Positions 46,627-56,211 of a DNA stretch of 64,000 nucleotides are shown in pieces. The translations under genes were made by a program, and so were the position numbers. The stretch is taken from assembly GCF_014163735.1 (NCBI RefSeq), contig NZ_JACJDV010000010.1:40180-104179 (forward strand). The letters are read 5' to 3'. How positions within the stretch are numbered: position 1 is the first letter of the stretch; the number at the start of each line of letters is the position of its first letter. Source of the stretch: Shewanella sp. SR44-3. Its GTDB lineage: Bacteria > Pseudomonadota > Gammaproteobacteria > Enterobacterales > Shewanellaceae. Below the pieces are notes generated by a model. That model had not been told where the DNA came from and ran no database searches. It saw only the letters and a program-made list of their open reading frames with translations.

Positions 46627-47703
46627 GTGAAAATTCTTATTACAGGTGGTGCAGGGTTTATTGGTTCTGCAGTTGTTCGTTACATTATTGAAAACACTCA
46701 AGACAGTGTTATCAATGTCGATAAACTCACTTATGCAGGTAATCTCGAATCGCTAGCAACAGTTAACGACAATTCTCGTTACCATTTTGAACAGGTTGAT
46801 ATTTGCGATCATGCAGAGTTAAATCGTGTATTTGCTACATATCAACCAGATGCTGTAATGCACTTAGCAGCAGAAAGCCACGTTGATCGCTCAATTACTG
46901 GCCCGTCTGATTTTATTCAAACCAATATTGTTGGTACATATACCTTACTTGAGGCAACGAGAGAATATTGGAATACACTAACGCTAGAAGCTAAATTGGC
47001 ATTTCGCTTTCATCATATTTCAACCGATGAAGTGTATGGTGATCTCCCTCATCCAGATGAGGTTTCGGCAACAACTAATTTGCCTTTGTTCACTGAAACA
47101 ACTGCTTATGCCCCCAGCAGCCCATACTCAGCGTCTAAAGCATCAAGCGATCATTTAGTCAGAGCATGGCACCGTACCTACGGTTTACCAACCGTTGTGA
47201 CTAACTGCTCTAACAACTACGGTCCTTATCATTTTCCTGAGAAGTTAATCCCATTAGTGATTTTAAATGCCTTAGAAGGCAAGCCATTACCTATTTACGG
47301 TAAAGGAGATCAAATTCGTGATTGGTTATATGTAGAAGATCATGCGCGTGCACTTTATAAAGTAGTAACAGAAGGTAAAGTCGGTGAGACCTATAATATA
47401 GGCGGACATAACGAAAAACAAAACTTAGAAGTGGTTAAAACAATTTGTTCAATTTTAGATATTTTAGTACCAAAAGAAACTATGTATAGCGAACAAATCA
47501 CTTATGTTACCGATAGGCCTGGACATGACAGACGTTATGCAATTGACGCTCGAAAAATTCAGAATGAGCTCAGTTGGGTGCCAGAGGAAACTTTCGAAAC
47601 GGGTCTTAAGAAGACGATTGAGTGGTATTTGGCTAACCAAGTGTGGTGTCAGCACGTACAAGATGGCAGTTACCAACGTGAGCGTCTAGGTATTAACGCA
47701 TAG
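46627..47703 (+). CDS. rfbB: dTDP-glucose 4,6-dehydratase
   Basis: The start is GTG 46627. The 358-residue SDR enzyme has the NAD motif [35 protein letters not shown] (catalytic Thr-Asp-Glu) and [15 protein letters not shown] (Tyr/Lys pair). It converts dTDP-glucose to dTDP-4-keto-6-deoxyglucose. It precedes rfbA and rfbC, making the first three activities of the dTDP-L-rhamnose route. Confidence 0.97.
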   Translation: MKILITGGAGFIGSAVVRYIIENTQDSVINVDKLTYAGNLESLATVNDNSRYHFEQVDICDHAELNRVFATYQPDAVMHLAAESHVDRSITGPSDFIQTNIVGTYTLLEATREYWNTLTLEAKLAFRFHHISTDEVYGDLPHPDEVSATTNLPLFTETTAYAPSSPYSASKASSDHLVRAWHRTYGLPTVVTNCSNNYGPYHFPEKLIPLVILNALEGKPLPIYGKGDQIRDWLYVEDHARALYKVVTEGKVGETYNIGGHNEKQNLEVVKTICSILDILVPKETMYSEQITYVTDRPGHDRRYAIDARKIQNELSWVPEETFETGLKKTIEWYLANQVWCQHVQDGSYQRERLGINA

Positions 47704-47792
47704 ATTGCAGCAATATGCAGTTAAGCTAGTGGGTAACATTATTATTTTTATGATTCGGTTTAGCATATACCGTAATCCATATTCGAGGTTTT

Positions 47793-48656
47793 ATGAAAGG
47801 CATTATCTTAGCCGGTGGTTCAGGTACAAGACTACATCCAATAACAAAAGGCGTATCAAAGCAATTACTGCCTATTTATGACAAACCGATGATTTATTAC
47901 CCATTATCGGTATTAATGTTGGCTGGAATTAACGAGATTCTCATTATTACCACGCCAGAAGAACAAGATGGGTTCATCCGTTTATTAGGTGATGGCAGCC
48001 AGTTTGGTATCAACCTTACTTATGAAGTTCAACCATCTCCAGACGGCCTTGCTCAAGCATTTATTATAGGTGAATCATTCATTGGTTCGGATGATGTCTG
48101 CTTGGCATTGGGCGACAACATCTTCTTTGGCCAAGCATTTGGTAAACAATTAAAGCATGCAGTTCAAAACCTATCTGGAGCAACGGTATTTGGTTACCAA
48201 GTCATGGATCCAGAACGTTTTGGTGTCGTAGAGTTTGATGAAAACTTTAAAGCGTTATCAATAGAAGAAAAGCCGATAGCACCTAAATCAAACTGGGCTG
48301 TTACAGGGCTATATTTCTACAATAACTCTGTTATTGATATTGCAAAAAACGTTAAACCATCTGTACGTGGTGAGCTTGAAATTACTTGTGTTAACCAAGC
48401 ATATTTAGATCAAGGTAACTTAAACGTTGAGCAATTAGGACGTGGTTTTGCATGGTTAGACACTGGTACACATGACTCATTGTTAGAAGCGTCACAATTT
48501 GTTCAGACGGTTGAAAAAAGACAAGGTTTCAAAATTGCTTGTTTAGAAGAAATAGCCTTGTTACAGGGCTGGTTAACAAAGCTGCAAGTGCGCGACATTG
48601 CGCAAACCTTAGCTAAAACCGGTTATGGTCAATATTTATTGAACATTACTAAATAA
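47793..48656 (+). CDS. rfbA: Glucose-1-phosphate thymidylyltransferase
   Basis: The 287-residue nucleotidyltransferase begins [17 protein letters not shown] and has [17 protein letters not shown] (about 25) and LGDNIFFG (about 109, metal site). It forms dTDP-glucose from dTTP and glucose-1-phosphate, supplying RmlB. Gene order rmlB-rmlA-rmlC is typical. Confidence 0.97.
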   Translation: MKGIILAGGSGTRLHPITKGVSKQLLPIYDKPMIYYPLSVLMLAGINEILIITTPEEQDGFIRLLGDGSQFGINLTYEVQPSPDGLAQAFIIGESFIGSDDVCLALGDNIFFGQAFGKQLKHAVQNLSGATVFGYQVMDPERFGVVEFDENFKALSIEEKPIAPKSNWAVTGLYFYNNSVIDIAKNVKPSVRGELEITCVNQAYLDQGNLNVEQLGRGFAWLDTGTHDSLLEASQFVQTVEKRQGFKIACLEEIALLQGWLTKLQVRDIAQTLAKTGYGQYLLNITK

Positions 48657-48674
48657 TTTCAAAAAGTAACCAAT

Positions 48675-49232
48675 ATGAATATTATTAAAACAAAAATTAA
48701 AGATTTGTTAATTATCGAACCCAAAGTATTCGGTGACGATAGAGGTTTCTTCTATGAAACATTTCAAGCTGAACGTTATAAAGCTGCAGGAATAGATGCT
48801 GACTTTGTCCAAGATAACCGTTCACGTTCAAGCCAAGGTGTTTTAAGAGGTTTGCATTTTCAAAAAACGAAACCTCAAGGGAAATTAGTCACGGTAACAG
48901 ATGGTGAAGTTTTTGATGTTGCGGTTGATTTACGCCCAGGCTCTGAAACATTCGGACAACATGAAGCGATAATATTAACTGGACAAAATAAGTTACAGTT
49001 TTATGTGCCTCCAGGTTTTGCTCATGGTTTTTGTGTACTCAGTGAAACTGCCGACTTCCAATATAAATGCACAGATTACTATGATCCATCAGACGAAAGT
49101 GGTTTATTGTGGAACGATCCAAGCCTGCAAATACAATGGCCATTAAGCGAACCACTATTATCTGCTAAAGACAATATTCAGCCTACGTTAGAGGCAATTA
49201 AAGATAAAATTATTAATGGGTGGGGGCAATAA
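48675..49232 (+). CDS. rfbC: dTDP-4-dehydrorhamnose 3,5-epimerase
   Basis: The 185-residue cupin enzyme shows GFFYETFQAERY (about 23), SRSSQGVLRGLHFQ with the catalytic His (about 60) and PGFAHGFCVLSE (about 117). It epimerises C3 and C5 of dTDP-4-keto-6-deoxyglucose. It is immediately followed by an SDR gene that takes the position where rmlD would be expected. Confidence 0.96.
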   Translation: MNIIKTKIKDLLIIEPKVFGDDRGFFYETFQAERYKAAGIDADFVQDNRSRSSQGVLRGLHFQKTKPQGKLVTVTDGEVFDVAVDLRPGSETFGQHEAIILTGQNKLQFYVPPGFAHGFCVLSETADFQYKCTDYYDPSDESGLLWNDPSLQIQWPLSEPLLSAKDNIQPTLEAIKDKIINGWGQ

Positions 49233-50060
49233 ATGGCGCTTTATACCGTATTTGGTGGCCGAGGTTTTATTGGTTCAGAAATCGTCAATCAACTTCAAGC
49301 CCAAGGACATAGTACCTTTGTACCTGCAAGAGATGACACTAGTGTGTTCGAGCGCGATTTAGGAATTATTTTATACTGCGCCGGCAACGGCGACTGTAAA
49401 AATACCCCATTTTCTGTATTAGAAGCCAATGTGAGTCTATTAGCCCAACTATTACAGCATGCAAAGTTTGAACGTTTACTCTATGTATCTTCAACTCGAG
49501 TATACATGAATCAAGCATTAGCTAATGAACAAGTAAACCTAACGGTATGTGTCAATGATAACCGTCGTCTATTCAATTTAACTAAGTTAGTCGCAGAAGA
49601 GTTATGCCTTAAAAGCGGTCGAAATGTCTGTATTGTTAGGCCAAGTAATGTTTATGGCGTTGCCTTAAATAGTCCGTTATTTTTACCCGCCATTACTCGT
49701 AATGCGATAAACCATGGCAAAGTCGACATGTATATCGCAAAAGATTATGCCAAAGATTATGTTTCAGTAAAAGATGTTGCTTCTAGCTGTATCGAAATTG
49801 CGTCAACCGATCAATGTCATAATCAGATCATTAATGTAGCAGCAGGTTATAACATAACGGCAAAGCAAATTGCTGATGTGTTACAAGAATATACGCAATG
49901 CGAAATTATCTGGCATGAAATAGATTTCCCAAATGAGTCATTTCCTACAACAGAGCTAACATCAATAAAGAACATTATCCCAAGTTATCACCCTAAAAAT
50001 GTATTAGTCGATTTACAAGAAATGATTACCGAGTTTAAACAAGTGTTAAGAACCAATTAA
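49233..50060 (+). CDS. NAD-dependent epimerase/dehydratase family protein (possible dTDP-sugar reductase)
   Basis: The 275-residue SDR protein starts directly after rfbC and has an NAD(P) motif FGGRGFIGSEIV, YVSSTRVY (catalytic Ser region, about 94) and LFNLTKLVAEE (about 126), where the usual catalytic Tyr of YxxxK appears as Phe. It is not a clear RmlD. Its position suggests it completes a dTDP-deoxysugar (rhamnose, 6-deoxytalose or another), but this is inference. The stop overlaps the wzx start by one base. Confidence 0.75.
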   Translation: MALYTVFGGRGFIGSEIVNQLQAQGHSTFVPARDDTSVFERDLGIILYCAGNGDCKNTPFSVLEANVSLLAQLLQHAKFERLLYVSSTRVYMNQALANEQVNLTVCVNDNRRLFNLTKLVAEELCLKSGRNVCIVRPSNVYGVALNSPLFLPAITRNAINHGKVDMYIAKDYAKDYVSVKDVASSCIEIASTDQCHNQIINVAAGYNITAKQIADVLQEYTQCEIIWHEIDFPNESFPTTELTSIKNIIPSYHPKNVLVDLQEMITEFKQVLRTN

Positions 50061-51535
50061 TGAGCGGGTTTAATCGTTTATTAAAAAACTCTTTGGCTAA
50101 TATAATCAATGGTTTTTCAAATGTTATCTTAGGCATTGTAATATCGCCATTTTTGATAAACATATTAAGTTTGGATGAGTTTTCAGTTTGGTCTATTTGT
50201 CTTCAAGCTGGAATTGCGGTTAGTATTTTTGGTGTAGCAGGACAAATAACCATAGGTCGCTTTACATCTCAGTTCAAGTTTAACAATGATGAGCGAGGGT
50301 TAAATCACGTTATTAACAACTACTTCAATATTACTCTCTATATTTTTATCTTTTTCTTACTCGTGCTTTCTGTTGTTCTTATTAATTTTGAATCAATATT
50401 CACGAGTATTCCAAATGAGATAATTTTTGAATCAAAAATAGCATTCTTACTGGTTTTTGGAACATTTTCTCTCGGTATATTTGCGACGGTTTTCATTGGT
50501 TATTTCATTGGAATTGAGAAGAACCATGTCACGGCAAATATTAATCTAATATCCAGAGTGTTTATTGGTATCACAGTAGTATCTTTAGCCGACTATGGCT
50601 TAATTGCTATTGCGTCAAGTTATTTTGTGATTAATGTGTTTTCATATTTGTTTATGTACAAACAGTTTCGTGCTTTTGAAAAACATCATTTTTCATTTGG
50701 TTTTCAAGGTAAAATCGATGAGCTTATTAAGTTCTTCGGTGGGCTAACTATTTGGAATATTGCTCAGTTTCTTATATCAGGGATCGGCATTTTTGTTGTT
50801 TCCATTTATGACTTTGAAAATCTCCCCTATTTTGTATTAGCAATGACCATGATGAATGCAATCGTTGGTCTGTTAGGTGCGATTGTAAACCCGATTATTC
50901 AACCAATAGTAAAGTTGAATGAGGCAGATAATAAAAAAGGCGTTGATGAACTTGTAATATCGTTATCAATGATATTTTCATTGACGATATTTTTGGGCGT
51001 TAACATTTCCAGTTATATTTCTTTGCCAATACTTCAGCTTTGGGTTGGCGACAGTAATGGTGAGCTAGCTAATAACTACTTCAATTATTTACTAGTCGCA
51101 TTTGCCATTAGAATGGTGATTGCACCTTACGGTATGAAGTTAGTTGCTAATGCTCAGCAATTAAAAATTGCTCACTTCCCTGTTTTTGAAGGCGTGTTGA
51201 ATTTTTTACTATCAATGCTGCTCGTAAAGGAATTTGGGGCTATCGGTATAGCATATTCAACAATACTGTCTGCATTAGTTATTATGTTGGTGTATACAAT
51301 AAAATACTCAAAAGAAACTATTTTAGATAAAAGTGCTTTAATTATATTTTTGTCATTTCTGCTAATACCTTCAATAGCTGTAATCTCAATTTTCTCCTTT
51401 GATTATGTAAGTGATGCTAATCGCATCTATCTGCAATTAGCACAAGTTGTTGTATTTATTGCTACTGGGTTCTATCTGAGTAAATGTTTTGTGAAAGTTA
51501 AAGGTATTGTTAATGAAACTAAAGCAATTAGTTAG
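50060..51535 (+). CDS. wzx: Polysaccharide flippase (Wzx-like, MATE/MOP superfamily)
   Basis: The 491-residue protein has about 12-14 hydrophobic segments and the N-terminal pattern LLKNSLANIINGFSNVILG, then FLINILSLDEFSVWSI, typical of O-antigen flippases. It would move undecaprenyl-linked repeat units across the inner membrane. Its coding sequence is distinctly AT-rich, like the following five genes. The ATG overlaps the previous stop. Confidence 0.87.
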   Translation: MSGFNRLLKNSLANIINGFSNVILGIVISPFLINILSLDEFSVWSICLQAGIAVSIFGVAGQITIGRFTSQFKFNNDERGLNHVINNYFNITLYIFIFFLLVLSVVLINFESIFTSIPNEIIFESKIAFLLVFGTFSLGIFATVFIGYFIGIEKNHVTANINLISRVFIGITVVSLADYGLIAIASSYFVINVFSYLFMYKQFRAFEKHHFSFGFQGKIDELIKFFGGLTIWNIAQFLISGIGIFVVSIYDFENLPYFVLAMTMMNAIVGLLGAIVNPIIQPIVKLNEADNKKGVDELVISLSMIFSLTIFLGVNISSYISLPILQLWVGDSNGELANNYFNYLLVAFAIRMVIAPYGMKLVANAQQLKIAHFPVFEGVLNFLLSMLLVKEFGAIGIAYSTILSALVIMLVYTIKYSKETILDKSALIIFLSFLLIPSIAVISIFSFDYVSDANRIYLQLAQVVVFIATGFYLSKCFVKVKGIVNETKAIS

Positions 51536-52106
51536 AGATTTTTTAGTTGTATTAAAGTCTAATTATTATAAAAAGTTAAATAAAAGTTCTATTTTTGCGG
51601 ACAAGACAATACTTTTTAAAAAAATAGATATATCTCATTCATCAATAGGGAAATACACTTACTTTGCTGGTAAGGGAACTGTGAGCAACGCAATAATTGG
51701 TAGTTATTGCTCTATTGCCGATGGCGTTAAAATTGGCATTGGATTACACCCGCTTGATTGGGTTTCTACACATCCATCAACTTTTTCTAGCAATACTATT
51801 TTTCCTTATAGACATTTTTCAAGATCAAAACCATTTATTGAATCAGAAACCGTCACTATAGGTAACGATGTATGGATTGGATTAAATGCAATCATTTTGG
51901 ATGGTGTCGTTGTAGGGAATGGTGCTGTTATTGCTGCCGGTTCTATCGTTACTAAGAATGTTGATGACTACGCTATAGTCGCCGGAGTACCTGCAAAGAT
52001 AATTAAGTATCGAACTCAACCTGAATTGACTAATATTCCGTGGTGGGAACTCGATGATACTAGCTTGAATGAATATTTATCCAAGGTTGATGATTCACAT
52101 GTATGA
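51513..52106 (+). CDS. CatB-like hexapeptide O-acetyltransferase
   Basis: From ATG 51513 the 197-residue protein contains left-handed beta-helix hexapeptide repeats (IGSYCSIADGVKIGIG, VTIGNDVWIGLNAIILDG, VVGNGAVIAAGSIVTKNV) and the acetyl-CoA-site His region LHPLDWVSTHPS of xenobiotic/virginiamycin-type transferases. The C-terminal PWWELDDTSLNEYL is also typical. It probably O- or N-acetylates a sugar of the repeat unit. It overlaps the wzx end by 23 bases. Confidence 0.87.
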   Translation: MKLKQLVRDFLVVLKSNYYKKLNKSSIFADKTILFKKIDISHSSIGKYTYFAGKGTVSNAIIGSYCSIADGVKIGIGLHPLDWVSTHPSTFSSNTIFPYRHFSRSKPFIESETVTIGNDVWIGLNAIILDGVVVGNGAVIAAGSIVTKNVDDYAIVAGVPAKIIKYRTQPELTNIPWWELDDTSLNEYLSKVDDSHV

Positions 52107-52695
52107 GTTTATTTATAAAGTAAATCGTCGTATTTACTTATTATTTTGGAACATTCTATTTCAAGGCGATTTTAAGTCATTTGGTAAAAAAACGACTATT
52201 TATAAGCCTAGAAATATTCAAGGTGCAAAATATATCGATTTAGGTTGTAGAACATCATTTATGCCTGATGCTTGGTTACTAGCGCTTAAAATTGATGATA
52301 ATGATCCGCAGTTAATCATCTCAAATGATTGTTATATTGGCCATTATGTTCATATTGTTTCAGTAAGAAAAGTCATCATTGAAGATGCCGTTTTAGTTGC
52401 TGATAAAGTTTATATTTCAGATAATTTACACGACTTCGATTCAATATCCTTACCGATAATTCATCAACCCGTTAAATACCACCGTGATGTGCTTATTAAA
52501 TCAGGGGCTTGGATCGGTGAAAATGTATGTATTATTGGTGCTTGTATCGGTAAAAATTCAGTTATCGCAGCAAACTCTGTCGTCACAAAAGATGTACCAG
52601 ATTACTGTGTAGTCGCTGGTGCGCCAGCCAGAATAATCAAACGTTATTGTCATGAAAGCCAGACTTGGGAAAAAGTTAACCATGAATCAACATAA
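52099..52695 (+). CDS. Hexapeptide acyltransferase (WbbJ-like)
   Basis: The 198-residue product (start uncertain: ATG 52099, 52090 or 52069, all overlapping the gene before) has hexapeptide repeats, DNLHDFDS (conserved catalytic His region, about 107), IKSGAWIGENVCIIGA and IGKNSVIAANSVVTKDVPDY, followed by VVAGAPARIIKRY. It is a second candidate O-acetyltransferase for the same glycan. It overlaps the following glycosyltransferase by 14 bases. Confidence 0.83.
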   Translation: MYEFIYKVNRRIYLLFWNILFQGDFKSFGKKTTIYKPRNIQGAKYIDLGCRTSFMPDAWLLALKIDDNDPQLIISNDCYIGHYVHIVSVRKVIIEDAVLVADKVYISDNLHDFDSISLPIIHQPVKYHRDVLIKSGAWIGENVCIIGACIGKNSVIAANSVVTKDVPDYCVVAGAPARIIKRYCHESQTWEKVNHEST

Positions 52696-53572
52696 AAAAC
52701 TGGGGCTAGTAACAGTATTATATAATTCTCCAGATGTCTTAAGTGACTTTTTCATCAGTATTTCATTGCAAGAGTATACTAACTTCCATCTTTTTATTGT
52801 TGATAATAGCTCAACACCCGAATCTTTAAACTTATGTAAAACGCTATCGACTAAATATTCGATACCTGCATCATTTATTGATAATAAAGGAAAGAATCTA
52901 GGCGTTGCAGCGGGTAATAATCAAGGTATTGAACAAGCTTTAATTGAAAATTGTGATGTAGTTACTCTGATTAATAACGATCTAATCTTTTTAGATACTA
53001 AGGTATTTAGCCGTATTTATGAAAGCTTAAATACAGGTGAGAAGCTAGTAAGTCCGTTAATTTTAGATTATCCAGCTGGAATGATTTGGTATGCAGGAGG
53101 CTATTTTGATGAGCTCCGAGGTGTTGCTCCACATATTAATGCAGGAAATGCACCATTCTCACCTAGTAATTATCGAAAATATTATTCATATGCTCCAACG
53201 TGTTTCTTAGCAATAGACAAACAAGTGTTCGATGAAGTTGGCTTAATGGATGAAGACTACTTTGTTTATTATGACGATACTGACTTCTTATATCGCTGTA
53301 GTAGTAAAGGATTATATGTTTACCTAAATACAGATGCAGTAATTAGTCATAAAGTTAGCTCTTCTACTGGTGGAGATTTATCAACTTTCGGGGTTTATTA
53401 TTTAACCCGGAATCGTTTGTTTTTTATTCGAAAAAATCTTAAATTTCCATATAGATTTGTTAGTATATTTTATACTTTATTATCTAGAACCATTAAGGCT
53501 TTATTATCAAAGAGAAATTTTAGGAATGCATTTTTTAGAGGGATGTACGATGGGTTAAAAGGTATAAAGTAA
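52682..53572 (+). CDS. Glycosyltransferase family 2
   Basis: From ATG 52682 the product is 296 residues with a GT-A fold: LGLVTVLYNSPDVL, FIVDNSSTPES (about 42), NLGVAAGNNQGIE (about 75), TLINNDLIFLD (DxD-equivalent NND, about 98) and MDEDYFVYYDDTDFLYR (about 196). The pattern resembles rhamnosyltransferase-like WbbL enzymes, which fits the dTDP-sugar genes, but donor and acceptor cannot be read from sequence. Confidence 0.88.
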   Translation: MNQHKKLGLVTVLYNSPDVLSDFFISISLQEYTNFHLFIVDNSSTPESLNLCKTLSTKYSIPASFIDNKGKNLGVAAGNNQGIEQALIENCDVVTLINNDLIFLDTKVFSRIYESLNTGEKLVSPLILDYPAGMIWYAGGYFDELRGVAPHINAGNAPFSPSNYRKYYSYAPTCFLAIDKQVFDEVGLMDEDYFVYYDDTDFLYRCSSKGLYVYLNTDAVISHKVSSSTGGDLSTFGVYYLTRNRLFFIRKNLKFPYRFVSIFYTLLSRTIKALLSKRNFRNAFFRGMYDGLKGIK

Positions 53573-53574
53573 GG

Positions 53575-54531
53575 ATGACACTTTATTATTTATTGTTTTT
53601 ATATATTCCTATGTTTTTCTTTCCTTTGTGTAAAGATGGTGCGCTAAAGTTTTTTAAGTTAATTTTAGTTTTTTTATATTCATTTTATATTCTTTTTCAC
53701 TTAAATTCGGGCCCTGATCATGTGATATATCAGTGGGCATACGAACAAGATACCTTTACGTTATTTGAACCACTTTATTTACTGTTGATGTATCTTGCGA
53801 ACAGTTTTGGATTCGAATACTTTGGTTTTTTAATTTTTCTAAAATTTATAAATATAATACTTTTTTCAGTGTTTTTGTTTAATTCTGACAAGTATACAGT
53901 TTTGTTTTTTTTGTGTTTTTATATCCCAATATCATTTATAACTTTCGAGTTGAACTTATTGAGACAATCTTTAGCAATTCATTTTAGCTTATTGTTTTAT
54001 ACTACATTTAGAAAAGGTTGTATTAAACTTTCTATTTTTTTTGTAATTCTAGCTATTTTGTCTCATATCTCTAGCCTTTTATTGTTGCTGCTTTATATTT
54101 GGAAAGTCAATAAGGTTTTCTTGTTATTTTTTGTTGTAATAGTTGTGTCTATAGCTCTTCCTTTATTGACGAGTAAGTTCTTCGATTATTATCATTTAGG
54201 AGGTTTTGAGTTAAGAAGTGGTGTTTTTGTTATTCAGTTAGCGGTTCTTTTGATTTTACCATTTATCTTATATAAATTTTCAGGTGATTACACAGCATTG
54301 TTTTTATATTTTTTCATTTGTTTATTAAGCTTTGCACCTGTAATGGTGAGGCTTTATCCCTTGGCTTTAGTACTAGTAATGCCTTTCGTTTACTTAAGGT
54401 TTAAAGATAAATATTTGATATATATTTTATTGGTTGCTTCTTTCTCTTTATGCACCTTAAAAATAGGACTTTTAATTTCTGCAGATCAATCCGCTATAAA
54501 AGAGGGCGTTTATGAAAAAGGTTATCAATAA
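53575..54531 (+). CDS. Putative repeat-unit polymerase (Wzy, EpsG-like)
   Basis: The 318-residue, strongly hydrophobic protein has about ten transmembrane segments. NSGPDHVIYQWAY (about 43) and LNLLRQSLAIHF (about 128) match the conserved periplasmic-loop and Arg motifs of the EpsG/Wzy family. Being the only polytopic protein besides Wzx in the locus, it is the best Wzy candidate. The sequence is the most AT-rich of the cluster. Family-level support is moderate. Confidence 0.78.
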   Translation: MTLYYLLFLYIPMFFFPLCKDGALKFFKLILVFLYSFYILFHLNSGPDHVIYQWAYEQDTFTLFEPLYLLLMYLANSFGFEYFGFLIFLKFINIILFSVFLFNSDKYTVLFFLCFYIPISFITFELNLLRQSLAIHFSLLFYTTFRKGCIKLSIFFVILAILSHISSLLLLLLYIWKVNKVFLLFFVVIVVSIALPLLTSKFFDYYHLGGFELRSGVFVIQLAVLLILPFILYKFSGDYTALFLYFFICLLSFAPVMVRLYPLALVLVMPFVYLRFKDKYLIYILLVASFSLCTLKIGLLISADQSAIKEGVYEKGYQ

Positions 54532-55618
54532 AAATTCAGTTGCTTTCATCTCTATGTCAGGTCGTGATTCTGCTATGTGGTTTTCTTATGCTGGTTTATA
54601 TGAAGCATTTAAAGAAGATAATGTGGATGCTACGTTCTACTTCCCTAAAGATGCGACTGTTGAATTAGATGGGAACTATAACGGAAATACTTTTTTTTAT
54701 AAAATGTCTTCTCCTGTAAAAAGTCTTATTTCAATTGCAAAACTAGCTTTGTATATTAGAAGAAATCATCTATCTGTATTTATATTCTCCCAAGGAATAT
54801 TTTCCGCTTTATTCACATTACTTATGAGTAAAAAAGTTGAAGTTAATTGTTGGGGGCATGAATTAGAGTCTCGTATCAATAGGGCTGGTTTCTTTAGAGG
54901 AGTAAATTATTATATTTCAGATTTAATAATGTCTTTTAAAGTGAAACAAGTCGTAGTTTCTTCTGAATCTCTAATTCGTTCAGCTAAAAAAATTTATAAA
55001 TGTGCCAACGTTATATACGCACCATTACCCCTTTCTGCAGATTTTTATACTATTAGTAATGCCTTAAGTAAGAATTTTGTTAAGGCAAAGCCAATAAGAA
55101 TATTTTTCTTCGGTAGTATCACTCAGTATAAAGGATTATCAGTACTTGAAAAAACTTTTGAGAAATTAAGTGATTCTGTTATCGAGCTGTCAATCTTTGG
55201 GAGAGGTGATTTAAAATCCTGTGCCCCATTATTATATCAACGTTATTGCAACGCCCGTAATGTTAAATGGGTCAATGATTTTGTTACTTCAGAGGCTGTT
55301 GCGGCAGAACTGACACAGTCTGATTTTATGTATGTCATGTATGATAATGTCACTGCAACATCGCAGATTGATATTGCTAACTCACTTGGGGTGCCTGTAT
55401 TAGTTTCAGATTTACCATTTTTTGTATCGAAAGTGAGTAATGGCATTAATGGTTATGTTTTAAATCATTCAGAATTAACAAAATTTATTTCAAAGTACAT
55501 AGAAAGTAACGATTGTATTGATAGGAGAACCGTTTTTGAGGCGTTCAATATTTCAGGTGTTAACCATGTTTGTGTTAATGCTTTTTTAGATTCTCGTATT
55601 GTGTTTTTAAAGGGGTAA
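54512..55618 (+). CDS. Glycosyltransferase, GT4-like
   Basis: The 368-residue protein has two Rossmann-like halves. The C-terminal half holds IRIFFFGSITQYKGLSVLEK (about 198), LSIFGRGDLKS (about 228) and a D-x-x-N-S-L-G-V-P-V-L-V-S pattern (IANSLGVPVLVSDLP, about 289), consistent with GT4 retaining enzymes; the canonical EX7E is not plain. It overlaps the polymerase end by 20 bases. Confidence 0.8.
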   Translation: MKKVINKNSVAFISMSGRDSAMWFSYAGLYEAFKEDNVDATFYFPKDATVELDGNYNGNTFFYKMSSPVKSLISIAKLALYIRRNHLSVFIFSQGIFSALFTLLMSKKVEVNCWGHELESRINRAGFFRGVNYYISDLIMSFKVKQVVVSSESLIRSAKKIYKCANVIYAPLPLSADFYTISNALSKNFVKAKPIRIFFFGSITQYKGLSVLEKTFEKLSDSVIELSIFGRGDLKSCAPLLYQRYCNARNVKWVNDFVTSEAVAAELTQSDFMYVMYDNVTATSQIDIANSLGVPVLVSDLPFFVSKVSNGINGYVLNHSELTKFISKYIESNDCIDRRTVFEAFNISGVNHVCVNAFLDSRIVFLKG

Positions 55619-55620
55619 GT

Positions 55621-56211
55621 ATGTTCAAACATTATGGCTACTTTGGTATTTTGTCATTAGCTTATGAGAAAGTATTAACCTATTTTCTGTTCAAACAAGC
55701 CAAAATAATTCGTCGTCCGTTCGAATGTCGTGGTAAGCAAAATATGCGGATAGGAAAGGGTTTTGCAAGCGGTCGTTATTGTCGTTTCGAAGCGCATGGC
55801 CAACATGGTGAAATTAATATAGCTATTGGTAACAATTGTCAGGTGAATGACTCTGTGCACATCGCGGCCCTGAAAAGTGTCAGTATTGCCGACAATGTGT
55901 TAATCGCCAGTCGAGTGTTTATTACCGATCTCAATCATGGTAGTTACGGCGGGGACTTGCATTCAGACCCTCTATCAATATGCAAAGACAGACCATTAAC
56001 AGGTACGCCCGTCGTAATAGAGCAAAATGTATGGTTAGGTGAAGGAGTGGTTGTTTTACCCGGTGTAACCATTGGCCAAGGTGCAATCATTGGCGCTAAT
56101 GCTGTGGTATCTAAAAATGTACCGGCATTCTCAATTGCAGTAGGTAATCCTGCCAAAGTAATTAAAACCTATAACTTCGAGCAAAAAAAGTGGCTAGCAA
56201 TTCATGGGTAA
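55621..56211 (+). CDS. Hexapeptide acyltransferase (LbetaH)
   Basis: The 196-residue protein has an N-terminal amphipathic stretch and beta-helix repeats: IGKGFASGRYCRFEAHG, DLNHGSYGGD (catalytic His region, about 104), IEQNVWLGEGVVVLPGVTIGQGAI positions 139-162, and AFSIAVGNPAKVIK at the end. It is the third acyltransferase of the operon. Its stop overlaps the next gene by eight bases. Confidence 0.85.
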   Translation: MFKHYGYFGILSLAYEKVLTYFLFKQAKIIRRPFECRGKQNMRIGKGFASGRYCRFEAHGQHGEINIAIGNNCQVNDSVHIAALKSVSIADNVLIASRVFITDLNHGSYGGDLHSDPLSICKDRPLTGTPVVIEQNVWLGEGVVVLPGVTIGQGAIIGANAVVSKNVPAFSIAVGNPAKVIKTYNFEQKKWLAIHG

